From: an uncultured Crocinitomix sp.
GTDB lineage: Bacteria > Bacteroidota > Bacteroidia > Flavobacteriales_D > Crocinitomicaceae
Assembly (NCBI GenBank): GCA_937136425.1
Contig: CAKZON010000044.1
Span: 32,063-96,062 of the forward strand
DNA length: 64,000 bases
Direction: 5' to 3'
Under the pieces are notes generated by a model, which was not told where the DNA came from, made no database searches, and saw nothing but the letters and a program-made list of their open reading frames with translations. Shown here piece by piece: positions 8,836-17,953 of this stretch (position 1 is the stretch's first letter; each line of letters begins with the position of its first letter). The translations under genes and the position numbers were made by a program.

Positions 8836-11800
8836 ATGAAAAAGTCGATTTTAATTGTTTTTGCCATTTTTTGCGCGAACCTCGTCTTTGCAGATGTATT
8901 TAAAAGTGTTCGTAAACCAATTCCTCCTTCGGATTCACGTGCAGCGAGTTGTTCGCCTGCAAGTGAGAAGATTTATATGGAATTAAACAACATTAGAGCG
9001 GTTGTAGAAACTGCTGGCTTTCTTTGGGAGGATCGCGCGATATCCAAGGCGGGATATGAGTATCCTAAAGGAAGTAATAGTTTTGTGCTATTCTCAGGTG
9101 CGCTGTGGATGGGAGGAGAAGATCCAAATGGGCAATTAAAAATCGCCGCACACAGATATCGACAAGATGGAAATGATTTTTGGGCAGGCCCTTTACAACA
9201 GCTCGATCAAAGTGATGGAAATTATGATCCAACTGTTAAACAAGAGGCTGATGTAAATTTAATAAGACCTTATGGTGCAGCAACAATTCAAGCTGCATTT
9301 TGTAATGAGTACGATCAGTTTTTTTCAATAAGAAAAGTAGAAGTGGAGGAGTTTATTCGCTGGTGGAATTGTGACAAAGGATATTCCGATCCAAAAGATT
9401 GTGAAGATGTAGTTCGTCCTGATCAGGAAATAATGGATAAAATTGAGAATTGGCCAGCACACGGTGATGAATCTATAGGGCAAGATAAATACTTAGCTCC
9501 GTTTTATGATAATTCATCTCCCGGTCAGCCTGCAAACGGTATTTATAATCCAATTGTTGATGGTGATTATCCTTGGTATGATTTAGCAGGTGACGTTAGT
9601 TGCAAAAACGATAGACGCGTTACGTTGTATGGAGATGAAACACATTGGTGGGTTTTTAATGATAAAGGAAACATTCATACAGAAACAGGTGGTGAACCAA
9701 TTGGAATGGAAGTAAGAGCACAAGCCTTTTCTTTTGCTACTGATGATGAAGTAAATGACATGACCTTTTATAATTATGAACTTATTAATAGAGGAACGCA
9801 AACCTTAAAAAACACTTATTTTGGGCAATATGTCGATCCTGATATTGGTTTGGCTACAAATGATTATGTCGGTTGTGATGTAAAGCGTGGATTAGGTTAT
9901 TGCTATAATGCAGATGTGAATGATATCGGACAAGATGGTCAAACACCTTATGGAAATAATGTTCCTGCAGTAGGAGTCGACTTTTTTGAAGGACCTTATC
10001 AGGATAATGATAATTATGATAATCCTATTTATAAAACAGAACCAGATTCAACAGAGCCGATTGCACTATTACCTAAAGTATATGCTGAAAAAGGGATACC
10101 TTATCCAGGATTAGGAATAGGATATGGTGATGGTATTCCAGATAATGAGCGATTTGGTATGCAGCGGTTTGTTTACTATAACAACTCAACAAGTGAGACT
10201 GGTGATCCTCAAACTGCGGCAGAGCACTATAATTATATGAAAGGACTTTGGAGAAATGGAAAACCTATGACATATGGAGGAAATGGATTTAGTGGTGGTT
10301 CTACTGTCGCAACTCGATTTCTGTTTCCTGGTGATTCAGATCCACTTGGGTGGTCTACTTATCCAGCAGCTGTGCCTGCGCCAACCGATTGGTCGGAAAT
10401 TACAGCTGAAACAGACCCAGAGGATAGACGATTTATTCAATCTGCCGGGCCATTTACACTAAAACCAGGTGCTGTTAATAATATTACTGTTGGGGTAGTT
10501 ATTGGACAGAGTTCTGAAACAGATTTAGAAGCTCCAATTAGAGCGTTAAAAAGGGCGGATACAAAAGCACAAGATTTATTTGATCATTGTTTTGAAGTAT
10601 TGGAGCCACCTCTACCTCCAGTTCTAACAATTCAAGAAATGGAGAATGAACTCATTCTTTATTTATCTGATCCAAATGGAGTTGAGCCTATTGAGGATTA
10701 TGAAGCAGAAGATTTTAGAATCAAAACTCCAGATGAATTGTTGGATTCTGGTATTGTTTATGACAACAAATTCAGATTTGAAGGGTTTCAAATTTACCAA
10801 ATGTTGGATGACGTATCTTCTATAACAGATATAGGTGATCTTGATAAAGCAAGACTTGTAGCTCAAACAGATGTTAAAAATGGTGTTGGAAAACTCGTTA
10901 ATTATACGTTTGATGAGGAGTTAGGATTATCAATACCTGCAGTAATGGTTGAGCCTGTTGGAGATTATCCGTTGGATGGCGGTATTAGAAGGTCATTCAC
11001 CGTAACGGAGGATTTGTTTGCAAGTGAAGATCGTAAATTAGTAAACCATAAAAAATATTACTTTTTAGCAGTCTCCTATGCACAAAATGTGTATTTGGAA
11101 TATGTACCTGATGACCCGTTTGGAATCTACGGACAAAAACAACCTTATTTTAGATCACGTATTACAGCAAATGGCTCTTCCATTGAATCTGTAGTAGGAA
11201 TTCCGCATGATCCATCTCCAGAGGCTGACGGAAGAGTGTTTACGACTACATATGGTTTTCAACCTGAGATTACACAAATTGAAGGATTAGGAAATGGAGG
11301 AACGTTTACAGAGCTTTCGGAAGAAACGGTTACGCAAATTTTAGCAACTAATAAAGTTGATCATCCAACTTATAGAAGTGGTGCAGGTCCAATTGATGTG
11401 AAAGTAATTGATCCTTTAAATTTAAAAGGAGGTGAATATACATTAGGTTTTGGAAGAGATTCAGCATCTATTAACAAAGATATTTATTGGATAAAAAGAG
11501 TTGCAGATGGTGAAGTTGATACCGTTTGGTCTGAAAAAGAAATTTCAGTTTCAAGAGAGCAGCTTATTTTAAAATGGGGAATTTCTGTTCGTATTAATCA
11601 ACAATATTATGAAGGAAGCCACTCTAACGCTTATACAAAACCAATAGGTGCCACAATTACTTATAAAGATTCATCTAATAGGTGGTTGAATTTTGTGCAT
11701 GATGTTGATATTTTTTATCCGTCAAATTGGATTTTGACTGGAGGAAGTGATGAATATAAGCCGGATGACGATTCAAACCCTGAAAATGTTGGTACAAATT

Positions 11801-13071
11801 GGATATATCAACCGGGACATTATGATGACCATAAAACACTTGATAATGAAGACCAATTGTACGAACAAATGCTTGGAGGTGGAATAGCACCATTTAAATT
11901 TGTAGCAAAAGGTGCTTATGGAAGTCCATTTGGTTTCCCAGGCGAAGATCCAAGTTCTCCGTGGTATAAATCAAATGAATCATGGTTTACCGGAGCTGAT
12001 GAAATTCAAAACGCTATGTCACTAGAGGGATTACATGATGTTGACATTATCATTACATCTGATAAATCTAAATGGACTAGATGTCCCGTAATTGAGATTA
12101 ATGATAACCCTATCAATACGGAGCATGGCGATTATATTTTGCAACCTCGTAGTGATGCATCTGTTGATAAACAAGGATTAACTGTTGCACAAGGTGGTGT
12201 TACAAGTGAGGCAAATTTAGTTAATGACACAGGAATGGGTTGGTTTCCAGGGTACGCATTGGATGTAAATACTGGTGCACGTTTAAATATGATATTTGCT
12301 GAAAACTCTTGGTTAAAGGGGGATAATGGTGCGGATATGATTTGGAATCCAACATCAAATTATATTGATAATGCTAATAATCCTTTGTTTGGTGGAATGC
12401 ATTATGTTTACGTTTTTGGTGAAGATGCGGAGGGAGAAAATTCTCCAGCTTACGATAATGGTAAATGGCTACGAGAAAAACTAGAGCCTGAAGCTGATGA
12501 AAGTACTCGTAGACAGGCCTATAGAAATGCATGGAAAACCTGTCTTTGGGTAATGGAACCAATGTTGGCGGAACATCAAGATTTACTGGCTTCAGATGTG
12601 AAGATAAGCGCAAGAATTGACAAGCCTTATGTTGAAAAGAAAGTAAATGATGAAAACGAAGGATTCCCACTTTATAGATTTGGATTTGATAACCCTTCTT
12701 ATACAAATGATGGAGACCGTTTGGTTTCAGTAATTGATAACATTAATGTAGTTCCAAATCCTTATTATGCATTCAGTGAATATGAAGCGGGTAAGCGAGA
12801 CAATCGGATAAAAATCACCAATTTACCTGAGCGTTGCGAAGTGAACATATTTAACATGCAAGGCGCCTTAGTTAAAAACTTTGTTAAAGATGATCCATTA
12901 ACCTCTATCGATTGGGATTTACGGAACCACCAAAGTATTCCAATAGCTGGTGGTGTATACATTATACATGTGAAAATTGAGGTGCCAGATGAAAATGGAA
13001 TCCTTGTGGAGCATGAAAAAATATTGAAATGGTTTGGGGTGTTGAGAAAACCTGATTTAGATAATTTATAA
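8836..13071 (+). CDS. Large secreted protein with T9SS-like C-terminal domain (copy 2)
   Basis: This 1411-residue paralogue of the protein at 3173-7354 aligns along its full length: both have a signal peptide, SRAA.CSPA.EKI near the N terminus, GDETHWWVFNDKGNIHTE, GPGAVNNITVGVVIGQSSE-like segments, DGDRL.SV.DNIN, and the same QPDLDNL/KPDLDNL end. The copy differs by an insertion near residues 1115-1130 and by faster divergence in the middle third. It has no PorV partner of its own, so it may share the one at 7390-8466. Codon use is more AT-rich at third positions (AAT, TTT and TAT favoured) than in copy 1, which suggests lower expression or a longer period of neutral drift. Function is unknown. 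Confidence 0.8.
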   Translation: MKKSILIVFAIFCANLVFADVFKSVRKPIPPSDSRAASCSPASEKIYMELNNIRAVVETAGFLWEDRAISKAGYEYPKGSNSFVLFSGALWMGGEDPNGQLKIAAHRYRQDGNDFWAGPLQQLDQSDGNYDPTVKQEADVNLIRPYGAATIQAAFCNEYDQFFSIRKVEVEEFIRWWNCDKGYSDPKDCEDVVRPDQEIMDKIENWPAHGDESIGQDKYLAPFYDNSSPGQPANGIYNPIVDGDYPWYDLAGDVSCKNDRRVTLYGDETHWWVFNDKGNIHTETGGEPIGMEVRAQAFSFATDDEVNDMTFYNYELINRGTQTLKNTYFGQYVDPDIGLATNDYVGCDVKRGLGYCYNADVNDIGQDGQTPYGNNVPAVGVDFFEGPYQDNDNYDNPIYKTEPDSTEPIALLPKVYAEKGIPYPGLGIGYGDGIPDNERFGMQRFVYYNNSTSETGDPQTAAEHYNYMKGLWRNGKPMTYGGNGFSGGSTVATRFLFPGDSDPLGWSTYPAAVPAPTDWSEITAETDPEDRRFIQSAGPFTLKPGAVNNITVGVVIGQSSETDLEAPIRALKRADTKAQDLFDHCFEVLEPPLPPVLTIQEMENELILYLSDPNGVEPIEDYEAEDFRIKTPDELLDSGIVYDNKFRFEGFQIYQMLDDVSSITDIGDLDKARLVAQTDVKNGVGKLVNYTFDEELGLSIPAVMVEPVGDYPLDGGIRRSFTVTEDLFASEDRKLVNHKKYYFLAVSYAQNVYLEYVPDDPFGIYGQKQPYFRSRITANGSSIESVVGIPHDPSPEADGRVFTTTYGFQPEITQIEGLGNGGTFTELSEETVTQILATNKVDHPTYRSGAGPIDVKVIDPLNLKGGEYTLGFGRDSASINKDIYWIKRVADGEVDTVWSEKEISVSREQLILKWGISVRINQQYYEGSHSNAYTKPIGATITYKDSSNRWLNFVHDVDIFYPSNWILTGGSDEYKPDDDSNPENVGTNWIYQPGHYDDHKTLDNEDQLYEQMLGGGIAPFKFVAKGAYGSPFGFPGEDPSSPWYKSNESWFTGADEIQNAMSLEGLHDVDIIITSDKSKWTRCPVIEINDNPINTEHGDYILQPRSDASVDKQGLTVAQGGVTSEANLVNDTGMGWFPGYALDVNTGARLNMIFAENSWLKGDNGADMIWNPTSNYIDNANNPLFGGMHYVYVFGEDAEGENSPAYDNGKWLREKLEPEADESTRRQAYRNAWKTCLWVMEPMLAEHQDLLASDVKISARIDKPYVEKKVNDENEGFPLYRFGFDNPSYTNDGDRLVSVIDNINVVPNPYYAFSEYEAGKRDNRIKITNLPERCEVNIFNMQGALVKNFVKDDPLTSIDWDLRNHQSIPIAGGVYIIHVKIEVPDENGILVEHEKILKWFGVLRKPDLDNL

Positions 13072-13129
13072 GAAAAATTAAGGTCTTATCACACTGCTTT
13101 CAATGCTAGGATAGATTAAATTAATTTCA

Positions 13130-13137
13130 TATATTTG
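13130..13137 (+). promoter_or_regulatory. -7 promoter box of greA
   Basis: TATATTTG matches the Bacteroidota primary-sigma -7 consensus TAnnTTTG exactly. Transcription would start near 13142-13145, about 50 bases before the greA ATG. No convincing upstream TTG element is seen at the usual spacing, which lowers confidence. Confidence 0.5.
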
Positions 13138-13142
13138 TTATT

Positions 13143-13170
13143 CAAGAGAGTCTTTACATGGGCTCTCTTG
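13143..13170 (+). promoter_or_regulatory. Hairpin between copy 2 and greA
   Basis: CAAGAGAG at 13143-13150 and CTCTCTTG at 13163-13170 form a perfect 8-bp stem, followed by TTACGTTTTA. It could terminate read-through from the large secreted protein ending at 13071. If the box at 13130-13137 is the greA promoter, however, the hairpin sits at the very 5' end of the greA mRNA and may protect it or regulate it. Confidence 0.5.
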
Positions 13171-13192
13171 TTACGTTTTAAAAAGATTGAAG

Positions 13193-13666
13193 ATGTCAGA
13201 GTTAAGCTATTATACCAAAGAAGGATTAGATAAATTGAAAGCTGAATTAAAGCACATGAAAACGGTTCTTAGACCTAGTATTTCAGAGCAAATTGGAGAA
13301 GCGATTGATAAAGGGGATTTGTCTGAAAATGCAGAATATGATGCCGCCAAAGAAGCCCAAGGTTTATTGGAAGCAAAGATTAATAAATTAGAACAAGTTG
13401 TTTCAAATGCCCGCGTTTTGGACGATTCAGACTTGGATACATCTAAAGCCTTAATTTTAAGTAATGTTAAAATTAAAAATGTAAGTAACGGAATGGAGTT
13501 AACTTATACTTTGGTGGCCGAAAATGAGGCTGATTTAAAAGCAAAGAAAATTTCTGTTGATTCTCCAATAGGAAAAGGTCTTTTAGGTAAAGCTGTAGGT
13601 GAAATTGCAGATATTCAGGTGCCAAATGGCATTATGCAATTCGAAATCTTAGAAATTACACGATAA
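13193..13666 (+). CDS. greA: Transcription elongation factor GreA
   Basis: The 157-residue product is full length for GreA. The ATG at 13193 is preferred to a TTG two codons earlier. The N-terminal half is the antiparallel coiled coil (YYTKEGLDKLKAELKHM, then IGEAIDKGDLSENAEYDAAKEAQ), whose acidic tip (GDLSENAEYDAA) carries the conserved Asp and Glu that enter the RNA polymerase secondary channel and activate cleavage of backtracked RNA. The C-terminal half is the FKBP-like domain with the signature SPIGKGLLGKAVGE. GreA rescues stalled RNA polymerase in the cytoplasm. The stop codon overlaps the start of the HIT gene by one base, so the two are co-transcribed. Confidence 0.96.
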   Translation: MSELSYYTKEGLDKLKAELKHMKTVLRPSISEQIGEAIDKGDLSENAEYDAAKEAQGLLEAKINKLEQVVSNARVLDDSDLDTSKALILSNVKIKNVSNGMELTYTLVAENEADLKAKKISVDSPIGKGLLGKAVGEIADIQVPNGIMQFEILEITR

Positions 13667-14055
13667 TGGCATCTATCTTTACTAAAATCATTAATAGAGA
13701 AATTCCTGCCCATATTGTGGCAGAGAATGATAAATTTTTTGCTTTTCTTGACATTTCACCGTTGCAAAAAGGACATACATTAGTTATTCCTAAAACAGAG
13801 GTAGATTGTATTTTTGATGTTGAGGATGATTTGTTGGGTGAAATGATGGTATTTGCAAAACAAGTTGCACATAAAATTAAAGCTGTGTTTCCATGCGATC
13901 GTATTGGTGTAACAGTTATAGGATTAGAGGTGCCACATGCGCATATTCATCTTGTGCCTATTAACCAAATGGCAGACATGAATTTTGCGAATGAAAAATT
14001 AAGTCTAACTCAAGAAGAATTAGCTGAAATTGCAAGCAGCATTAGAGAGGCTTAA
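13666..14055 (+). CDS. HIT-family nucleotide hydrolase
   Basis: The 129-residue protein is a HIT protein of the Hint/HinT branch. The histidine triad HAHIHLVPI is at residues 91-99 (H91, H93, H95), and the upstream FLDISPLQKGHTLVIPK segment is the usual nucleotide-pocket strand. Family members hydrolyse nucleoside phosphoramidates and aminoacyl-adenylates in the cytoplasm. The residue two places after the triad and a C-terminal extension to residue 129 are within the normal range. It overlaps greA by one base (TAATG), a common gene pair in Bacteroidota, and is followed by a strong terminator. Exact substrate is not predictable from the sequence. Confidence 0.93.
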   Translation: MASIFTKIINREIPAHIVAENDKFFAFLDISPLQKGHTLVIPKTEVDCIFDVEDDLLGEMMVFAKQVAHKIKAVFPCDRIGVTVIGLEVPHAHIHLVPINQMADMNFANEKLSLTQEELAEIASSIREA

Positions 14056-14072
14056 TAAAAACAATAAGAAAC

Positions 14073-14113
14073 AAAAAAACGGTTGTACATATTAAATGTA
14101 CAACCGTTTTTTT
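14073..14113. terminator. Bidirectional intrinsic terminator
   Basis: A perfect 12-bp stem (14079-14090 with 14096-14107) with a five-base loop is flanked by seven A on the left and seven T on the right. It ends the greA-HIT operon on the + strand and the secreted protein gene on the - strand, whose stop is at 14129. Confidence 0.93.
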
Positions 14114-14128
14114 ATCTATAGTTAATTC

Positions 14129-15238
14129 TTATTTCTTCTTTTTTGTAGAAGTCGGAGCAGGTTTCTTTTGGTTTGGTAATTCTCCTTTTTCAATTTTCTT
14201 TACCATTAATTTACTCGTACCATTTTCTACATAAGCAACATAAATAATATTACGATATTCACATGAAGCTAACGATTTTGCTTTCTTATCAGAAAGATTC
14301 GTCACTGCACCCCAAACACCTCTTTTATTGTTTTTAAGATATTGAGGAATACCTGCACTGCTTAATGAAGTGTAGAAGTAATACTCTGAAATATTTAAAT
14401 TATAGTCAGCTTTTCCTAACTCAAAAGGTACTTCCGCATCTGCAGCATCTTCAATTGTTTCCCACTTTTTTCCTAAATCCTCTAATGAAATGATTACAGG
14501 ACCAGTTGTCGTTGTATATGTTATATAGGCTTTGTTCTCTATAAACTCAAAATCATCAATTCTAGCAACATCTTCTAATTTGATTTTTTTAGTCAAATCT
14601 TTCCATTCATTAACATCTTCAATCAATTGATCTACTTCTTTTACAATGATTCCGCTAGCATCCATAACAGCCATGTACAAATCACCTCTGACATTTGCCG
14701 CTAATTTGTAAGATTTTACACCTTCCATTGGCATCACATCTACATCATACCATGTTCCATCTAGTAATGAAAACATACGAATCATTTCATAATCCTTGTC
14801 TTCATAAATAACATAAGGTTCTTCACCAATCACTGAAAATTCAGGATTATGAATACTACCTACACCAAAATCCTCTTCACCAACAAATTCCCATTTATCA
14901 TCAATAGCTCTTATTACAGACATTTTATCGTCATAATAACAAAATACATAAGGGACAGCTTTATAAGCAAAAATTTCAAGAGACTTTAGTTTGAAAATTC
15001 CGTCAATAGGTGTTTGATCAAATTCTTCCCATTTTCCACGATAAAATCGTCTTACGTGTAATTTTCCTTCCTCAACTGAGGCTACGTGAATGGACCTACC
15101 TACTTCTTCAATGTCTATTTTATCAAGAACTGAGTTTTCCGTAACGTAACCATTATCAGTTCCATATGTTTCTACGATTTGAGAATTTGCATTTATAAAG
15201 CCAAAGCTCAATAAGAATGCGAATAAAATCTTTTTCAT
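14129..15238 (-). CDS. Secreted protein of unknown function, propeller-like repeats
   Basis: The start is set at 15238, where MKKILFAFLLSFGFINANSQ gives a normal signal peptide; an upstream in-frame ATG at 15286 would bury it. The mature 350 residues contain repeated units of about 45-50 residues with a W(E/Y)(F/D) turn (KWEEFDQTP, KWEFVGEED, TWYDVDVMP, KWETIEDAA), a pattern that resembles short-blade beta-propellers of the PLL/lectin-like kind. The tail is basic (STKKKK). No catalytic motif is seen. It stands alone on the leftward strand between the greA-HIT terminator and the LytTR regulator, so its promoter is probably in 15239-15340. Function unknown; exported, probably periplasmic or surface. 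Confidence 0.75.
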   Translation of the reverse strand: MKKILFAFLLSFGFINANSQIVETYGTDNGYVTENSVLDKIDIEEVGRSIHVASVEEGKLHVRRFYRGKWEEFDQTPIDGIFKLKSLEIFAYKAVPYVFCYYDDKMSVIRAIDDKWEFVGEEDFGVGSIHNPEFSVIGEEPYVIYEDKDYEMIRMFSLLDGTWYDVDVMPMEGVKSYKLAANVRGDLYMAVMDASGIIVKEVDQLIEDVNEWKDLTKKIKLEDVARIDDFEFIENKAYITYTTTTGPVIISLEDLGKKWETIEDAADAEVPFELGKADYNLNISEYYFYTSLSSAGIPQYLKNNKRGVWGAVTNLSDKKAKSLASCEYRNIIYVAYVENGTSKLMVKKIEKGELPNQKKPAPTSTKKKK

Positions 15239-15340
15239 TTTTATATTTTTTTCGAAGATAATTAAAATACTTAAAATTGAGATCATCCCAATTTTGTTTT
15301 ACTTTCTGATTTCACTAGTTGCAATCCTCATACCAAACTA

Positions 15341-16099
15341 CTACAGGCCAGTTCTTTTCTTGAATTGGTCTTCAAAGTTCGGTTTCTTGTATTTCGATAA
15401 TTTGCAAATCAAATCACTTTCTAAGGTAATTGTCAATTTAGATTTTGAATAAGTTTTTACACGGGCAATATTTACCAACCAAGATTTATGTGATCGGAAA
15501 AAGTCACCATTCTCATCCAATAAATTCTCAAAGTGTTTTAAGTTTTTACTCACCATATAGCGCTCACCATTTAAAAGGTGAATGGTTGAGTATGCCTCTT
15601 TTGCCTCAAATGCTAGAATAGTAGAGATGGGAATTATTTTTTGCGAACCTAAATGCGGAATCACAATTTTAGAAAGTTGCGAATTGTTTATGTTTTCTTT
15701 TAACGCCGTGTAAGATTTATGCGAATTCGTTAACTTTTGCTTTTCAACAAATCGATCAACCGAAAGTTTAAGTCGCTCTATGGTAACTGGTTTTAATAAA
15801 TAATCTACCGCCGAAATTTCAAATGCTTTAAGTGCATACTGATCGTAGGCTGTAACAAAAATAATTTCAAAATCAATCTCTTCAAAAAAGGATACAATTT
15901 CGTACCCGGCGTAATTAGGCATTTCTATATCCAAAAACACCAAAGAAGGTTTGTGTTTTTTTATGGCCTCAACAGCTTCTTTTAATCCTTTGCATTTTTC
16001 TACAATGTTTATTTGCGGACAATAGCGTACTAATAGTCCTGATAAAATTTCCCGGGCACTTCTTTCGTCATCTACAATAATTGCGTCATGTATGGTCAT
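15341..16099 (-). CDS. LytTR-family response regulator
   Basis: The 252-residue protein has an N-terminal receiver domain with the acidic pair D10-D11, phosphoacceptor D57 (VFLDIEMPN), T83 and K103 (LLKPV). The C-terminal domain from about residue 150 is a LytTR DNA-binding domain (PISTILAFEAKEAYSTIHL, then FFRSHKSWLVNIARV). It binds DNA when phosphorylated and regulates target genes that cannot be named here. It lies 30 bases downstream of a LytS-type sensor kinase with a conserved 5TM-less histidine kinase core and is surely its partner. Confidence 0.94.
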   Translation of the reverse strand: MTIHDAIIVDDERSAREILSGLLVRYCPQINIVEKCKGLKEAVEAIKKHKPSLVFLDIEMPNYAGYEIVSFFEEIDFEIIFVTAYDQYALKAFEISAVDYLLKPVTIERLKLSVDRFVEKQKLTNSHKSYTALKENINNSQLSKIVIPHLGSQKIIPISTILAFEAKEAYSTIHLLNGERYMVSKNLKHFENLLDENGDFFRSHKSWLVNIARVKTYSKSKLTITLESDLICKLSKYKKPNFEDQFKKRTGL

Positions 16100-16129
16100 T
16101 TGTAAACTTATTAATGTGCGTTTTTACAA

Positions 16130-17950
16130 TTATGTTTTTCGTTTGTATGGTAAACAAATTACAACCGTTGTTCCAATTGCTTTTTCGTCTGATTTTAAGT
16201 CAATGTATGTCACTCCTAAGTTATTTCCGTAAACTTGGCTCAGTAATTTAAAGCGTTCTTCTATTGAGTTAACAGCAAAGGAAGTGTGATTCTTGATACG
16301 TCTTTTTTGTATTTCTTGGGAGGCTTCTCGCCCAATCCCATTGTCACTTATGGTGCATATTAAGTCTTTTTTCATTTTAAATTGCACTTTAAGGTGTTTC
16401 CCTCCTTCTTTATGGAACAACCCATGTTTAATAGAGTTTTCCAAAAATGGTTGTAGAAGTAACGGTGGAATTAAAATGTTTCTAATTTCATTTGTTTCAA
16501 ATTCAATTGTTAAATCATTATCAAAACGTAATTTTTCTAATTCCAAATAAAGTTGCAATGAAGCGTATTCATCTTCAATATCAATAAACTCTTGGCTAGA
16601 ATGATTTAATGTTTTACGAATTAGATCAGCAAATTTTGCAATATAATTATAAGATTCTTCCGTATTTTCCTTTAAAATCAAATCTTGAATAGAATTCAAA
16701 GCATTGAACGTAAAATGCGGATTCATTTGCGATTTTAGGGAAGTCAATTGATGGTATGACATCTTTTTTTGCTGCCTTTCAATTTGAATTTTACGATTTA
16801 ACCGATAGCGATTAAAGATTAGAATAATAATGAATATCAAAAGAACAAAAGCCGCAACTGTTATGACAATTGCAATGGTTAATAGCTTATTGCGATCAGC
16901 TTCATAATCGTTTTCAAGTGCTAGTGAGTTAATTTGAGAAATTTTTTCATTCACATTAAACTTAATCTGCATCATTTCTAACCGCGAATTTCTTTCTTTG
17001 GCCTCCACTTCAGCAGATAAATCAATGTAACGAGATTGATACTTTGAAGCTTCTTTAAAATTGTTTTTAGCCGTGTAGATATTCGTACAAGCTTGATAAA
17101 CGCCAAGTAACCTTAAGTTTAAGTTTTGTTCAAGAGCAATTTTTTCCGCAATTTGATAGTATGTGAGGGAGGAATCAAGCTGCCCCATATCAAAGTAGAT
17201 TTGTCCTTTTCTATATTGCCCAATGCAAAGTAAATTATTAGCACCAGCTTTATTTGACAAAACAATAGACTGTTCAGCCATGTCTAAAGCTTCATCATAT
17301 TTTTTTTGAAGTCGGTAAACATCCGAAAAATTTAAATAGGCAGAATTGACAGTAAGGTCATATCCAATTTCTTTACCTAGTTCAACAGCTTCCTCTAAAT
17401 AAGGAATGGCATTGTCATAATCTTTGGCAAGGATATAGATATAAGCCGTAACAAGCATATTGTCGCACCTCATATAAGAATAGCGTTGAGCATCTTTAAA
17501 ATGCTCGCAAATGAGATCTGCCTTGTTCAAATATTCTAAAGCAGTTGTATAGTCTCCAAGCCCAGCAGTCATGCTTCCCATTGTATTATAGCAACGTGCG
17601 GCTTCTAGTGTGTGATACTTTGAGAATATTGCTAATGCTTCTTGAGCCATTTGCATTGCTGTACCAATATCGCCATGAACAGTATTGATAATTGACTCTT
17701 GAAATTTAAATTGAGCATATAAAAATTCGAAATTCAATTCTTTTGTTCTGCTAGCACAATATATTATTAGCTCTTTAGCGTCAGAGGTGCTGTACTCATT
17801 TTCTTCAACTCTTACACATTCTTCAATATATTGGAAGTCTTCTCTTTTATCTGTGTTTTGAGCTATTTCTAACAATTTAGCATAGTCAATATTAGCCAGC
17901 GAATTTAAACTCAGGCTAATTACAAACAAAAGGAAAAGAAACTTATTCAT
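16130..17950 (-). CDS. TPR sensor histidine kinase of the LytS/His_kinase family
   Basis: The 606-residue protein has a signal sequence, several tetratricopeptide repeats in the periplasm (about residues 70-310), one transmembrane helix (about 355-380), and a cytoplasmic kinase core. The phosphorylated histidine is H412 in LKSQMNPHFTFNALNSIQ, the hallmark of the His_kinase family that pairs with LytTR regulators. The ATP-binding part has the G-box SDNGIGREAS. It probably senses a periplasmic or envelope signal and phosphorylates the regulator encoded immediately downstream. It starts three bases after the ruvC stop, so it is part of one leftward operon with SixA and RuvC. The ligand is unknown. 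Confidence 0.93.
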   Translation of the reverse strand: MNKFLFLLFVISLSLNSLANIDYAKLLEIAQNTDKREDFQYIEECVRVEENEYSTSDAKELIIYCASRTKELNFEFLYAQFKFQESIINTVHGDIGTAMQMAQEALAIFSKYHTLEAARCYNTMGSMTAGLGDYTTALEYLNKADLICEHFKDAQRYSYMRCDNMLVTAYIYILAKDYDNAIPYLEEAVELGKEIGYDLTVNSAYLNFSDVYRLQKKYDEALDMAEQSIVLSNKAGANNLLCIGQYRKGQIYFDMGQLDSSLTYYQIAEKIALEQNLNLRLLGVYQACTNIYTAKNNFKEASKYQSRYIDLSAEVEAKERNSRLEMMQIKFNVNEKISQINSLALENDYEADRNKLLTIAIVITVAAFVLLIFIIILIFNRYRLNRKIQIERQQKKMSYHQLTSLKSQMNPHFTFNALNSIQDLILKENTEESYNYIAKFADLIRKTLNHSSQEFIDIEDEYASLQLYLELEKLRFDNDLTIEFETNEIRNILIPPLLLQPFLENSIKHGLFHKEGGKHLKVQFKMKKDLICTISDNGIGREASQEIQKRRIKNHTSFAVNSIEERFKLLSQVYGNNLGVTYIDLKSDEKAIGTTVVICLPYKRKT

Positions 17951-17953
17951 ATT

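Noticed and set aside
12374..12706. Leftward open frame of 110 codons inside the second large secreted protein
   Set aside because: Lies fully within a conserved gene on the other strand and has a low-complexity His/Leu composition typical of an antisense shadow.
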